Shown piece by piece: positions 42,340 through 51,867 of a DNA stretch of 64,000 nt. This DNA comes from Croceibacterium_B sp963783195 (GTDB lineage Bacteria; Pseudomonadota; Alphaproteobacteria; Sphingomonadales; Sphingomonadaceae): positions 1,922,001 through 1,986,000 of the forward strand of contig CAWAMV010000004.1 in assembly GCA_963783195.1 (NCBI GenBank). Reading direction: 5' to 3'. The notes beneath the pieces are model-generated. The model saw only the letters and a list, made by a program, of their open reading frames with translations. It did no database searches and had not been told where the DNA came from. Position 1 is the first letter of the stretch. Each line of letters begins with the position of its first letter. The translations under genes were made by a program, and so were the position numbers.

Positions 42340-44799
42340 ATGTCTTCACACGTCGTCGTTCATTCGCGCGCGCGCAGCCTGGGGCGCTCGGCCGCTCTGG
42401 CCGGTTCGTGCCTGGCAGCAATCGCCTCGAGTGGCGCCTGGGCGCAGGACGAGGCCGAGGTGCAGGAAAAGCAGGCGGCATCACCGCTCGAGATCGTCGT
42501 CACGGCAGAGCGCCGCGCGACGAACCTGCAGGACACCCCGCTGTCGGTGCTCGCCATCACCAGCGAGGCGATCGAGGCCAAGGGAATCGAGGATCTCGAG
42601 GACCTGGCCGAGTATTCGCCGAACCTGACCATCTCGCCCACGCGCGGCAACGCCAACAACGCGGCCAGCTTCGTCATCCGCGGCATCGGCGGCGGCGGCG
42701 GCGCGACGGGCGAGCGCGGCGTCGGCCTCTATGTCGACGGCGTCTACATGCCGCGCACCAGCGGCGCCGTCCTGCGCGTGCTGGACATCGATCGCGTCGA
42801 GGTCCTGCGCGGACCGCAGGGTACCTTGTTCGGCCGCAATTCGACCGGCGGCGCGATCCGGATCTTCAGCAAGCAGCCGACGCAGACCTTCGAAGGTTTT
42901 GTCCGCGGCACGATCGGCGAAATGAACCGCCGCGACGTTTCGGCGATGGTCAACATCCCGCTGGGCGAAGGTCTCGCCTTTCGCGGCCAGGCGGCCTGGC
43001 TCAAGCAGGACGGCTACGTCACCAACGGCACCCAGAAGCTGGGCGCGGAGGACGAGATCGTCGCGCGCGGCCGGGTGCGCTATGCCGGCGGTGCTTTTGA
43101 TGCCACCCTGGGCGTGCTCTACAACCGGTCCAAGTCCAACGCCTCGCCGCTGGTCTTCACCGAGTTCGACATGCGGCCGGGCATCGAAGGCTACATCCAG
43201 GGCAACTATGGCGACCTGCTCAACGATGCCTTCAAGGCCGCCGGAGGCGCCCCGCTCGCCCCCTACAACGACCCTCGCATCGTGCGCGGCGACTACACGG
43301 CGCCGGGCATCTGCCTGATCGACGATTTCAACCCGGACTATGACCCGGCCTGCAACCTGTCCAACAACAGCACTTACACGCAGGGCGACCTGGCGCTGAA
43401 CTACGATGTCAGCGACACGATCAGCCTGCATTCGATCACCGGCCTCAGCCGGCTCAAGCACCGCGGCGTGACCGACTGGCAGGTGCTGGGAACCGAGCTG
43501 CGCCCGGACGCGGTCGATTCCGATGTGTTCTACCAGGAAATGCAGCTCAACGCCGAGCTGTTCGACGGGGCGCTCGACGCAGTCGTCGGCGGCAGTTATT
43601 TCCATGAGAAGGCGGTCAATCCGCGCAGGGCGCTCGTCACCCGCCAAGGGACCAGCGTTTACCCGAGCAACCCGGGAACCCCGCCCAATTCCGACCGCGG
43701 CCTGTTCACCCGTGCCGATACCTATCTGAAGCAGGTGTCGGAATCCTATGGGCTTTTTGCCAGCGCGACCTGGCACATCACCGACAAGTTCAACCTCACC
43801 GGCGGGCTGCGCAAGGCGTGGGACAAGAAGGACTACCTGCAGACACGCTATCCGGCGACCGACTTCACGCCGGCACCGGGCACCACCTCCACCACCGTGA
43901 CGTCCGATGCGAATTTCGACGCGCTCGATTACCGGGCGACCATCGATTACCACTTCACTGACGAGGTCATGGCCTACGCGACGGTGTCCAAAGCCTACAA
44001 GGCGGGTCTGTTCAGCTACTCGATCGCTTCGTGGACCGCGGCCAACAAGGCCACCGGTCCCGCGCAGAGCCTGGGAATCAAGCCGATCCCGAACGAGAAG
44101 GTGGTCAACTACGAATTCGGCATCCGGGCCCTCATGTTCAACCGGTTCCGGCTCAACCCGACACTGTTCATCATGGACTACACCAACCGCCAGGCGGCGG
44201 TGCAGGTGACCTGCCCCGCGGCGACGGCCGGCACACCGCTGTGCCCGGTCGGGTTTCTGATCCAGGTGACCAACCAGGGCGACGTGGAACTCTCGGGCGT
44301 GGAAGTCGACGGCCAGCTGCTGATCACCAACGAACTGTCGCTCGATGGATCGCTCGGTGCGACGTGGCCGAAGCTCAAGGATGCGCCGGCCGGTACGGTC
44401 AATCTGTTCCCCGACGTGGCCTCGCCCACCTGGAACCTCGGTGCGACCTGGGACGGCGACCTCGCTGGCGTCGGCGGCCTGAAGGCGAGCATGAGCTATG
44501 CCTACGTCGGTCCGCAGGAAACGCACCCGACCTCGGGTACGGACTCGGCCTATCGACTGCCGAGCTATGGGCTCCTCAATGCCCGGGTGCAGGTCAAGCT
44601 GGAGAGCCTGCCGCTGAGCATCACGCTTTACGGCCAGAACCTGCTCGACAAGGTCTATGCCACCTACGGCCAGCGGTTCGGCGGCGGTTATTGGGATTCG
44701 GGCTCCGGCGCCGGCCCGGCCGCCCCGCCCCGCAGTGCGCTTTCCGTGGTGCGTGGCCGTCCGCGCGAACTTGGTGTGACACTGCAGTACGACTTCTGA
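42340..44799 (+). CDS. TonB-dependent outer-membrane receptor
   Basis: The 819-residue product has a signal peptide ending SGAWA-QD, a TonB-box-like stretch (LEIVVTAERR near 50), a plug domain (DTPLSVLAITSEAIEAKGIEDL, VLDIDRVEVLRGPQGTLFGRNSTGGAI near 150) and a C-terminal 22-strand barrel ending in phenylalanine (LGVTLQYDF). It imports a ligand that cannot cross porins, energised by TonB-ExbBD. Sphingomonads use such receptors widely for organic substrates. The adjacent catabolic enzymes suggest the ligand is their substrate rather than iron. Confidence 0.95.
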   Translation: MSSHVVVHSRARSLGRSAALAGSCLAAIASSGAWAQDEAEVQEKQAASPLEIVVTAERRATNLQDTPLSVLAITSEAIEAKGIEDLEDLAEYSPNLTISPTRGNANNAASFVIRGIGGGGGATGERGVGLYVDGVYMPRTSGAVLRVLDIDRVEVLRGPQGTLFGRNSTGGAIRIFSKQPTQTFEGFVRGTIGEMNRRDVSAMVNIPLGEGLAFRGQAAWLKQDGYVTNGTQKLGAEDEIVARGRVRYAGGAFDATLGVLYNRSKSNASPLVFTEFDMRPGIEGYIQGNYGDLLNDAFKAAGGAPLAPYNDPRIVRGDYTAPGICLIDDFNPDYDPACNLSNNSTYTQGDLALNYDVSDTISLHSITGLSRLKHRGVTDWQVLGTELRPDAVDSDVFYQEMQLNAELFDGALDAVVGGSYFHEKAVNPRRALVTRQGTSVYPSNPGTPPNSDRGLFTRADTYLKQVSESYGLFASATWHITDKFNLTGGLRKAWDKKDYLQTRYPATDFTPAPGTTSTTVTSDANFDALDYRATIDYHFTDEVMAYATVSKAYKAGLFSYSIASWTAANKATGPAQSLGIKPIPNEKVVNYEFGIRALMFNRFRLNPTLFIMDYTNRQAAVQVTCPAATAGTPLCPVGFLIQVTNQGDVELSGVEVDGQLLITNELSLDGSLGATWPKLKDAPAGTVNLFPDVASPTWNLGATWDGDLAGVGGLKASMSYAYVGPQETHPTSGTDSAYRLPSYGLLNARVQVKLESLPLSITLYGQNLLDKVYATYGQRFGGGYWDSGSGAGPAAPPRSALSVVRGRPRELGVTLQYDF

Positions 44800-44925
44800 T
44801 GCAGACACCGCCCGGCGGCTTCTGTCGCCGGGCGGGACCGCCGATCCCTGAGTGGTGCAAAGCGTTTCGAAGGGTTTCCACCGGTCGCAGTAGACGAAGC
44901 GCCGCGCGCGCGGCACTAGGGCGTC

Positions 44926-46521
44926 GTGGGAAAGGGGTTTGACTACATCGTCGTTGGTTCCGGCTCGGCCGGCGCCGCCGTGGCCGCGCGGCTGAGCGAG
45001 GACGCCGACTGCTCGGTCCTGCTGCTCGAGGCAGGCCCCCCCGACCGCCACCCGCTCCAGCTCATGCCGCTCGCTTTTCCGCGCCTGGCGATGGGCCGGA
45101 TCGGCACCTGGCAGTTCGAGAGCGAGGCCGAGGCGGAACTGCATGGCCGCCGCCTTCCCGTGCCGCGCGGGCGCGTGCTGGGCGGGACAAGCTCGATCAA
45201 CGCGATGATCGCCATTCGTGGCAACCGGGCGGATTACGATGGGTGGGATCTGCCGGGCTGGTCCTACGCAGAAGTGCTGCCTTACTTCCGCCTTCTGGAA
45301 TCGAACTGGCGCGGCGAGGACGAATGGCACGGCGCCGACGGGCCCGTGGCGATCTCTCCCATGCTCGGCGAGGACCTCTTGTGGGAGCCGCTGCTGCAGG
45401 CCGCGAATGCGGCGGGGGTGCCGTACTGCTCCGACCCCAACGGCGCGACGCAAGACGGCATCGCGCGGATGGAATCGACCGTCTCCGGCGGCAGGCGGAG
45501 CAGCACCGCGCGCGCATATCTCCACCCAGCCAGGGGACGGCCGAACCTTACGATCGAGACGAGCGCCCTCGCCTGCCGGATCGTGGTTCGCGGTGGACGG
45601 GCGATCGGGGTGGAATACCTCAAGGGCGGGAAAAAGCTGACCGAGCTTGCCGGCAGCGAGGTGATCCTGTGCGGCGGGGCGTTCAACTCACCGCAACTGC
45701 TGCTGCTTTCGGGCATTGGTCCGGCAGACGAACTGAAGGCACTGGGCATCGTGCCGGTCCACGACCTGCCCGGCGTCGGCCGCAACCTGGCCGAGCACCC
45801 CAACATCATCAACGAATACGAGCTCAAGGACGATCTCGGCCTGACCCGTCACCTCCGTCTCGACCGGGCGGCCCGGGCCGCCTTGCGCTGGCGCCGAAGC
45901 GGCGACGGGCCGTTCGCGCAGACCGGCACGCTGGCCAACCTGTTTGCCCGCACCGTTCCGGGCCTCGAGCGGCCCGACGTCCAGTTGATGTGCCTGCCCA
46001 TGAGCGGCGACGCGCGCCTGTGGCTGCCCGGCCAGCGGGCCTTCCCCGCCCGGCTCTCCGCCCGCTGCGGCTTCCTTCATCCCCAATCGCGCGGCACGGT
46101 CACCCTGCGCTCGACCGATCCGCGCGCCGCGCCGCGCATTCACTTCAACATGTTCGCCGAGCCAACGGACCTCGCCGGCATGGTTCGCGCGCTCGAACTC
46201 AGCCGCTCGATCTACGCGCAGAGCCCGCTGAAGGAGATGATCGCCCACGAGGTCCGCCCCACTTCCAGCGTGCGCGACCTTGCCGAGTACATCCGTCGCA
46301 ACGCCGGCACCCGCTCCCACCCGGTCGGCACCTGCCGCATGGGCACCGGCGAAGACGCAGTGGTCGATCCGCAGTTGCGCCTGCGCGGGATCGACGGGCT
46401 GCGCGTGGCCGACGCCTCGATCATGCCGGCTCTTCCAAGCGGCAACACGAACCTGCCGTGCATCATGATCGGCGAGAAATGTGCCGACCTCGTGCGCGGA
46501 CGAGCGCTGCCGGAGAAATAG
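44926..46521 (+). CDS. GMC-family FAD-dependent oxidoreductase (choline dehydrogenase-like)
   Basis: The 531-residue flavoenzyme starts at GTG 44926. The FAD motif VVGSGSAGAAVAARLSED lies near 7, the GMC signature GRVLGGTSSINAMIAIRGN near 84, and the second signature LCGGAFNSPQLLLLSGIG near 255. The catalytic histidine and asparagine are in RSHPVGTCRMG near 465 and ALPSGNTNLPC near 508. It oxidises an alcohol to aldehyde or further. No betaine genes are adjacent, so the substrate is probably other than choline. A TonB receptor precedes and an MFS transporter follows. Confidence 0.93.
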   Translation: MGKGFDYIVVGSGSAGAAVAARLSEDADCSVLLLEAGPPDRHPLQLMPLAFPRLAMGRIGTWQFESEAEAELHGRRLPVPRGRVLGGTSSINAMIAIRGNRADYDGWDLPGWSYAEVLPYFRLLESNWRGEDEWHGADGPVAISPMLGEDLLWEPLLQAANAAGVPYCSDPNGATQDGIARMESTVSGGRRSSTARAYLHPARGRPNLTIETSALACRIVVRGGRAIGVEYLKGGKKLTELAGSEVILCGGAFNSPQLLLLSGIGPADELKALGIVPVHDLPGVGRNLAEHPNIINEYELKDDLGLTRHLRLDRAARAALRWRRSGDGPFAQTGTLANLFARTVPGLERPDVQLMCLPMSGDARLWLPGQRAFPARLSARCGFLHPQSRGTVTLRSTDPRAAPRIHFNMFAEPTDLAGMVRALELSRSIYAQSPLKEMIAHEVRPTSSVRDLAEYIRRNAGTRSHPVGTCRMGTGEDAVVDPQLRLRGIDGLRVADASIMPALPSGNTNLPCIMIGEKCADLVRGRALPEK

Positions 46522-46575
46522 CGCGCGCGCCCACTCGCTCCGTGATACGCAGGGCACGGGAGAGGGAGGACATCC

Positions 46576-47805
46576 ATGGCAACATCGGCTGCTGTCGCGC
46601 CGACGGGCAAGGGCTATCAGAGCCTGCTCGTCGGCCTTCTTGGCGTGAACATCGGCATCGTGTTTCTCGACCGCACGGCCTTTGGCCTGCTGGCGCCGAT
46701 GATCCAGCCCGAATTCGGCCTCGACAACACGCAAGTCGGGCTCATCACCGGCGCCCTTGCGCTGGGTTGGGCGCTGTCGAGCTTCGGCTTGACCCGCGCT
46801 GCCGATGCAACCGGCAAGGCCAAGACGCTGCTGGTCGGCGCGACGATCGTCTTTTCACTCGCCTCGATCAGTTCGGGCCTCGCCATCGGCTTCCTGACGA
46901 TGATGGCCGCGCGCGTGGTCATGGGGCTGGCCGAGGGCGGGTTGCCGCCGCTGACCTTCCACATCGTCACCAGCGAGGTCTCGCCCGAGCGGCGTGGGCT
47001 CGCGGTCGGCATGACCTCCACCATCGGCCTGCAGGCGATCCCCGCGCTCGGCCCGATCGTCATCGTCGGCGTGGGCGCCGCCTGGGGCTGGCGCGAAGCG
47101 TTCTGGGTCGCGGGCATTCCAGGCCTGATGATGGCGGCGGCCATCTGGCTACTCATCCGCAACCCGCCGCACGCAAAGCCCGTCGACGCGCCGAAGGGAG
47201 CGATAGGGCCGCTGCTCAGGGTGCGGAACATCCGGTTCTCGGTCATCCTGGCCGCGCTCAACATGACGGTCTACGCCTCGCTGCTGGGCTTCGGGCCCTT
47301 GTGGATGGTGCAGGTCGCGGGCCTGAGCACCGTCGCAATGGGCGCGGTCATGACCGGCATCGGGGTGATCGGCATCTTCTTCGCTTTCGTAGGTCCGGTC
47401 CTGTCCGACCGTTACGGCCGCAAACCGGTGATCTTCGGCGCATACGCGATCACGATCGTGGGCGCGCTGATCATGGCCTTGTCCAGCGGCGCGGTTCCGC
47501 TGGTGATGGCCGGGTCCCTGCTCGCTGCCGCGGGCGGCGCGGGCACCGGGGCGCTCATCATGGCGATCATCCCCGGCGAGTCCGCCCCGCCCCATCTCAA
47601 GGGCACTGCGATGGGCTTCAACGCCGCTGTCGGGGAGCTGCTTGGCGCCGGGCTCATGCCGGTCGTCGTCGGCGTGGCGGCCGACAGCCTGGGACTGGGC
47701 GTTTTGCCGTGGCTGCTCGCCGGGGTCGGGGTCCTGTTCTGCCTGCTCTCGCTGATGCTGACCGAAACCGCACCGGCGGTCGTGGCCCGCCGCGCACTGG
47801 CCTAG
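46576..47805 (+). CDS. MFS transporter
   Basis: The 409-residue inner-membrane protein has twelve predicted helices. The first helix begins YQSLLVGLLGVNIGIVFLDRTAF. The inter-helix region DATGKAKTLLVGAT and, in the second half, LSDRYGRKPVIFGAY (the classical MFS loop) are present. The layout fits anion or organic acid uptake families, but the substrate cannot be told. It starts 54 bases after the GMC gene behind GGGAGAGGGAGGAC, so the receptor, the oxidoreductase and this transporter probably form an import-and-oxidation unit. Confidence 0.93.
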   Translation: MATSAAVAPTGKGYQSLLVGLLGVNIGIVFLDRTAFGLLAPMIQPEFGLDNTQVGLITGALALGWALSSFGLTRAADATGKAKTLLVGATIVFSLASISSGLAIGFLTMMAARVVMGLAEGGLPPLTFHIVTSEVSPERRGLAVGMTSTIGLQAIPALGPIVIVGVGAAWGWREAFWVAGIPGLMMAAAIWLLIRNPPHAKPVDAPKGAIGPLLRVRNIRFSVILAALNMTVYASLLGFGPLWMVQVAGLSTVAMGAVMTGIGVIGIFFAFVGPVLSDRYGRKPVIFGAYAITIVGALIMALSSGAVPLVMAGSLLAAAGGAGTGALIMAIIPGESAPPHLKGTAMGFNAAVGELLGAGLMPVVVGVAADSLGLGVLPWLLAGVGVLFCLLSLMLTETAPAVVARRALA

Positions 47806-47836
47806 CGCGCTCCGGACCCGCCCACCGCTCCCGCCG

Positions 47837-48751
47837 TCAGGCCGGCGCCAATTCCTTCAGCCCGAAGCGCTCGCGCGCCTCCTCGACGCTGGCCGGTTCC
47901 ATGCCGAACATCCGGCCGATGGCGACCGCCGCCGCGACCATCTGAGCATTGTCGCGCGCCACGCTTCCGTCCGGCAGGTAGAGGCTGTCCTCGAACCCCA
48001 CGCGCACGAGGTCGCACCCCATCGACAGCCCGAGCGTGACCATCGGGAACATCGCCTTGCCGGTCGACGTCATGCCCCAGATGGCCCGGGGGAAGTAGCG
48101 CAGCCCTTCCTCGACGTTGAAGATGAGGTTGCGGGCGATTGCCGGGACAGCGCCGTAACCGCCGCCGTGCAGCAGCCATACGTTGTCGCGATCGCGGTCG
48201 AACAGGCCTTCCTCGGCATAGCGCAGCAGGCGATGGATCGAACTGGCCTCGACGATCTCGTACTCCAGCGCAGAGCCCATGGCATAGACGGCCTTGATCG
48301 TCTGCTTGAGCAAGTCGGGCGAATTCACGTAGGGCGTTTCGTTGTGATAACCACCTTCCGGATGGAAGAAGTCGGCCGAGCCGCCGGCGATGCCGAACAG
48401 GTCCTGGCGCGGCTCTATTTCCAGCAGGCCGAGGCGCTCGGCATCGGTCGGCCAGATGAACTGGCCGGTGTCGGGATCGCGCCGCACGCCGATTCCGTTG
48501 GTCGTCTGGATCAGGATCGGCGAGCGCTGGCGGATCTGCCGTATGATCTCGGCATAGACCTCCTTGTCGCCGGTGTTCCGGCCGTCCGGGCCGCGCGCGT
48601 GGACATGGACCATTGCCGCCCCCGCTTCATGGCAGCGCGCCGCCGCCTCGCCGATTTCGACCGGCTGCTTGGGGACGACCGCCCCGTCCCGGTCCTGCTG
48701 CATGCCGCCATTGAGCGCCACGCTGACGATGAACTTGTTGCCTGCGAACAC
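47837..48751 (-). CDS. BKACE-family beta-keto acid cleavage enzyme
   Basis: The 304-residue product belongs to the family formerly DUF849, typified by 3-keto-5-aminohexanoate cleavage enzyme (Kce). These zinc enzymes condense a beta-keto acid with acetyl-CoA, giving acetoacetate and a new CoA ester. The metal-binding histidines in AAMVHVHARGPDGRN are near 45, and later parts include TTNGIGVRRD, LEYEIVEASSIHRLL and the C-terminal VRVGFEDSLYLPDG. The exact beta-keto acid is not predictable by eye. It is the downstream gene of a minus-strand pair with an aldo/keto reductase. Confidence 0.92.
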   Translation of the reverse strand: MFAGNKFIVSVALNGGMQQDRDGAVVPKQPVEIGEAAARCHEAGAAMVHVHARGPDGRNTGDKEVYAEIIRQIRQRSPILIQTTNGIGVRRDPDTGQFIWPTDAERLGLLEIEPRQDLFGIAGGSADFFHPEGGYHNETPYVNSPDLLKQTIKAVYAMGSALEYEIVEASSIHRLLRYAEEGLFDRDRDNVWLLHGGGYGAVPAIARNLIFNVEEGLRYFPRAIWGMTSTGKAMFPMVTLGLSMGCDLVRVGFEDSLYLPDGSVARDNAQMVAAAVAIGRMFGMEPASVEEARERFGLKELAPA

Positions 48752-48767
48752 GTGAGTCTCCTCGTAA

Positions 48768-49775
48768 CTAGCGGCCGGTCACCCGCCCCTCGACGGGATA
48801 GGCGGGATCGGTATAGCCAGGCGTCGAGGCATGGCCCGGCGGGACCAGTCCGTCGGCGAAAGCTTCGTCATCTGCGTCGAGCACGGCGTCGAGCGCCGGG
48901 AGATAGGCATCCCACTGCTCTTCGGTTCGCGGGCCGACGATGGCCGAACTGACCACGCGATTGCGCAGGACCCAGGCGATCGCCCAGGCGACGGTCGAAA
49001 CGCCCTTCTCCCGCGCCCGCTCGGCGACCTGCTGCGCGATCTCGAGCGATTCGGCTCGCCATTCCGTCTGCATGATGCGCGGATCGCCGCGCGCCGCGCG
49101 CGAACCCTCCGGAGGCTTGGCGCCGGGGTCGTACTTGCCCGAGAGCACGCCGCGCGCCAGCGGACTGTAGGGGACCACGCCGATCCCGTAGTGTCCGCAG
49201 GCCGGGAGTTGCTCCACCTCGGCCAGCCGGTCGACCATGTTGTACAGGGGCTGGCTGCAGACCGGGCGATCCATGTCGAGCCGGTCGGCGATCCGGCATA
49301 CCTCCGCGATGCGCCAGCCCTTGAAGTTGGACACGCCGTAATACCGCACCTTGCCCTGCGCCATCAGGTCCTTGATCGCCCGCATCGGCTCGTCGAGCGG
49401 GGCGTTCTCGTCGGCCTTGTGGAAGTAGAGCACATCGATGAAGTCGGTGCCGAGGCGGCGGAGGCTGTCCTCGACGTCCTGGAAAATCCACTTGCGCGAC
49501 TGTCCGCCCTCGTTGGGTTCCTGGGTCATGCGGTGGCCGAATTTCGTCGCCACGACCCAGTGGTGGCGGTTGCCCTTTAGGCAGCGGCCGACGACCTCCT
49601 CGCACCTGCCGCCGTTGTAAAGGTCGGCAGTGTCGAGGAAATTGACCCCCTGGTCGCGCGCCTTGCCGATGATCCGCCTTGCGACCGGTTCTTCGGTTGC
49701 GCCGCCGAACATCATGGTGCCGAGGCATAGAGGAGAGACGCGAAGGGCACTGTGACCGAGATAGCGATAGTCCAT
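48768..49775 (-). CDS. aldo/keto reductase
   Basis: The 335-residue enzyme resembles the YajO/Tas group. It begins MDYRYLGHSALRVSPLCLG; the tetrad is visible as D and Y in LDTADLYNGG near 52, K in ATKFGHR near 86, and H in DVLYFHKAD near 127. Cofactor contacts at the C-terminus include SSAIVGPRTEEQW. The ATG at 49775 has GGGAGA upstream; a start at 49808 would add 11 residues. The BKACE gene follows 16 bases after the stop, so the two are probably cotranscribed and may act in one pathway. Confidence 0.92.
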   Translation of the reverse strand: MDYRYLGHSALRVSPLCLGTMMFGGATEEPVARRIIGKARDQGVNFLDTADLYNGGRCEEVVGRCLKGNRHHWVVATKFGHRMTQEPNEGGQSRKWIFQDVEDSLRRLGTDFIDVLYFHKADENAPLDEPMRAIKDLMAQGKVRYYGVSNFKGWRIAEVCRIADRLDMDRPVCSQPLYNMVDRLAEVEQLPACGHYGIGVVPYSPLARGVLSGKYDPGAKPPEGSRAARGDPRIMQTEWRAESLEIAQQVAERAREKGVSTVAWAIAWVLRNRVVSSAIVGPRTEEQWDAYLPALDAVLDADDEAFADGLVPPGHASTPGYTDPAYPVEGRVTGR

Positions 49776-49870
49776 GTCATCTCCCGTTTTGGGCACACTA
49801 TAGCCCACCTCGCCGGGGACAAAGCCCGTTTACGGTGGCGAGCGGACAATCGAATGACTATGTGCGCGGC

Positions 49871-50314
49871 ATGAAGATCGCCATCGCCTCCGATCATGCG
49901 GCGCTCGAACTCAAGTCGGCGCTCGTCGACTGGCTCGGCGGCGAGGGCCACGAGGTCTCCGACCTCGGCCCTTACAACTCCAGCAGCGTCGATTACCCGG
50001 ACTACGGCTACAGGCTGGCCGAAGCGGTTGCTTCCGGCGCGGCCGAGCGCGGCATCGCGCTGTGCGGTTCGGGCATCGGCATCTCGATGGCCGTCAACCG
50101 CAATCCGAAACTCCGCTGCGCACTGGTGTCCGAACCGCTTTCGGCCAGGCTGTGCCGCGAGCACAACGATGCAAACGCCATCGCGATGGGGGCGCGGCTG
50201 ATCGGGCTCGACATGGCCAGGGCCTGCGTCGCCGCCTTTCTCGAAACACCCTTCGGCGGGGGCCGTCACTGTGCCCGCGTCGAGAAGCTTTCCAAGACCC
50301 CGCAGGACGCCTGA
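49871..50314 (+). CDS. rpiB: ribose 5-phosphate isomerase B
   Basis: The 147-residue product interconverts ribose 5-phosphate and ribulose 5-phosphate. It begins MKIAIASDHAALELKSAL; the conserved catalytic region GIALCGSGIGISMAVNR near 65 includes the cysteine base, and REHNDANAIAMGARLIG follows. The ATG at 49871 gives the family start; an in-frame extension back to 49679 lies antisense to the previous gene. The glyA start follows one base after the stop. Confidence 0.95.
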   Translation: MKIAIASDHAALELKSALVDWLGGEGHEVSDLGPYNSSSVDYPDYGYRLAEAVASGAAERGIALCGSGIGISMAVNRNPKLRCALVSEPLSARLCREHNDANAIAMGARLIGLDMARACVAAFLETPFGGGRHCARVEKLSKTPQDA

Positions 50315-50315
50315 C

Positions 50316-51635
50316 ATGACCACTGCCGACGCCGCCCGCGCCCATTCCTCGCAAGCGCTGAACCGCTTCTGGCACGACAGCCTCGAGGATGCCGATCCCG
50401 AAGTCTACGCCGCGATCCGCAACGAACTGGGCCGCCAGCGCGACCGCATCGAGCTGATCGCGAGCGAGAACATCGCCAGCCCGGCGGTGCTCGAGGCGAC
50501 CGGCTCGGTGTTTACCAACAAGTATGCGGAAGGTTATCCGGGCCGGCGCTACTACGGCGGCTGCGAGTATGCAGACGTCGTCGAAACTCTGGCGATCGAG
50601 CGGGCCAAGAAGCTGTTCGGCTGCCAGTTCGCCAACGTCCAGCCGAACAGCGGCAGCCAGATGAACCAGGCGGTGTTCCTCGCCCTGCTCGAGCCGGGCG
50701 ACACCTTCATGGGTCTCGACCTCGCGAGTGGCGGCCACCTGACGCACGGTTCGCCGGTCAACATGAGCGGCAAGTGGTTCAACGTCGTGCCCTATGGCGT
50801 GCGCAAGGACGACGAACTGCTCGACATGGACGAGATCCGCCGCCTCGCCCACGAACACAAGCCCAAGCTTATCATCAGCGGCGCAACCGCCTATCCGCGC
50901 CACTGGGACTTCGCCGAATTTCGCAAGATCGCCGACGAGGTGGGCGCCTACCTGCTGGCCGACATGTCGCACTTCTCCGGCCTCGTGGCTGGCGGCGTGC
51001 ACCCCTCGCCCATCCCGCACGCCCACGTCGTCACCACCACCACCCACAAGAGCCTGCGCGGCCCGCGCTCTGGCGTGATCCTGTGGAACGACGAGGAACT
51101 GAGCAAGAAGCTCAACATGGCGGTCTTCCCCGGGATGCAGGGCGGCCCGCTGGTTCACGTGATCGCCGCCAAGGCCGTGGCTTTCGCAGAGGCGCTGCGG
51201 CCGGAGTTCAAGACCTACGCCGCGTCGGTGGCGGAGAATGCCAAGGCGCTCGCCGCAAGCATCGAGGAGCACGGCCTGCGGGTCGTCTCGGGCGGGACCG
51301 ACAATCACCTCATGCTGGTCGACCTCACGCCCAAGGACGTGACCGGCAAGGCCGGCGAGACGGGGCTCGATCGCGCGTACCTGACCTGCAACAAGAACGG
51401 CATCCCGTTCGACACCCGTTCGCCCTTCGTGACCTCGGGCGTTCGCCTCGGCACGCCGGCAGGCACCACGCGCGGTTTCGGCCCGGCCGAGTTCCGCAAG
51501 ATCGGCGGACTGATCGCAGAAGTCGTCGAAGGGCTTTCGAGGAATGGCGATGAAGGCGATGCTCAGGTAGAAGAGAGCGTCCGCCGCCGGGTTGGCGAGC
51601 TTTGCGCCGCCTTCCCTGTCTATCCCGGGAGATAA
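50316..51635 (+). CDS. glyA: serine hydroxymethyltransferase
   Basis: The 439-residue PLP enzyme converts serine and tetrahydrofolate to glycine and methylene-tetrahydrofolate. The PLP lysine lies in TTTTHKSLRGPR at about residue 245. Other family parts are IELIASENIAS, YAEGYPGRRYYGGCEY, ANVQPNSGSQMNQAV, LLADMSHFSGLVA and GTPAGTTRGFG. It begins MTTADAARAHSSQ at 50316, directly after rpiB. A small membrane-protein gene and nrdR follow; glyA next to nrdR is frequent in alphaproteobacteria. Confidence 0.98.
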   Translation: MTTADAARAHSSQALNRFWHDSLEDADPEVYAAIRNELGRQRDRIELIASENIASPAVLEATGSVFTNKYAEGYPGRRYYGGCEYADVVETLAIERAKKLFGCQFANVQPNSGSQMNQAVFLALLEPGDTFMGLDLASGGHLTHGSPVNMSGKWFNVVPYGVRKDDELLDMDEIRRLAHEHKPKLIISGATAYPRHWDFAEFRKIADEVGAYLLADMSHFSGLVAGGVHPSPIPHAHVVTTTTHKSLRGPRSGVILWNDEELSKKLNMAVFPGMQGGPLVHVIAAKAVAFAEALRPEFKTYAASVAENAKALAASIEEHGLRVVSGGTDNHLMLVDLTPKDVTGKAGETGLDRAYLTCNKNGIPFDTRSPFVTSGVRLGTPAGTTRGFGPAEFRKIGGLIAEVVEGLSRNGDEGDAQVEESVRRRVGELCAAFPVYPGR

Positions 51636-51639
51636 TTCG

Positions 51640-51864
51640 ATGACCGATCCAAACCAGCCGCCCCAGCGCGACGACCTGATGTCCGAAGCGAGCGACGAGA
51701 TCAAAGGCATGGCCAAGGAAGGGATGCATCATCCTTCGACCAAGCCTGTCCTGACGGGCGCCGCGGTCGGCGCGGTTGCCGGATTTGTGCTGCCGTTCGT
51801 CGGGCCGATCATCGGCGGCGTCGCCGGCGCCGGTTTCATGCTCTACAAGAGACTGCGCCCGTAA
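51640..51864 (+). CDS. small membrane protein with glycine-rich hydrophobic segment
   Basis: The 74-residue product has a polar N-terminus and then a continuous glycine-rich hydrophobic stretch (VLTGAAVGAVAGFVLPFVGP, then IIGGVAGAGFMLY) ending KRLRP. The pattern is like glycine-zipper membrane proteins. The start at 51640 lies four bases after glyA, and nrdR begins three bases after its stop, so it is probably translated from the same message. Function unknown. Confidence 0.72.
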   Translation: MTDPNQPPQRDDLMSEASDEIKGMAKEGMHHPSTKPVLTGAAVGAVAGFVLPFVGPIIGGVAGAGFMLYKRLRP

Positions 51865-51867
51865 AGA

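Noticed and set aside
45243..47945. 900-codon frame overlapping the GMC and MFS genes in another frame
   Set aside because: The overlapping frames contain full FAD, GMC and MFS signatures; this one is Arg/Pro-rich without domains.
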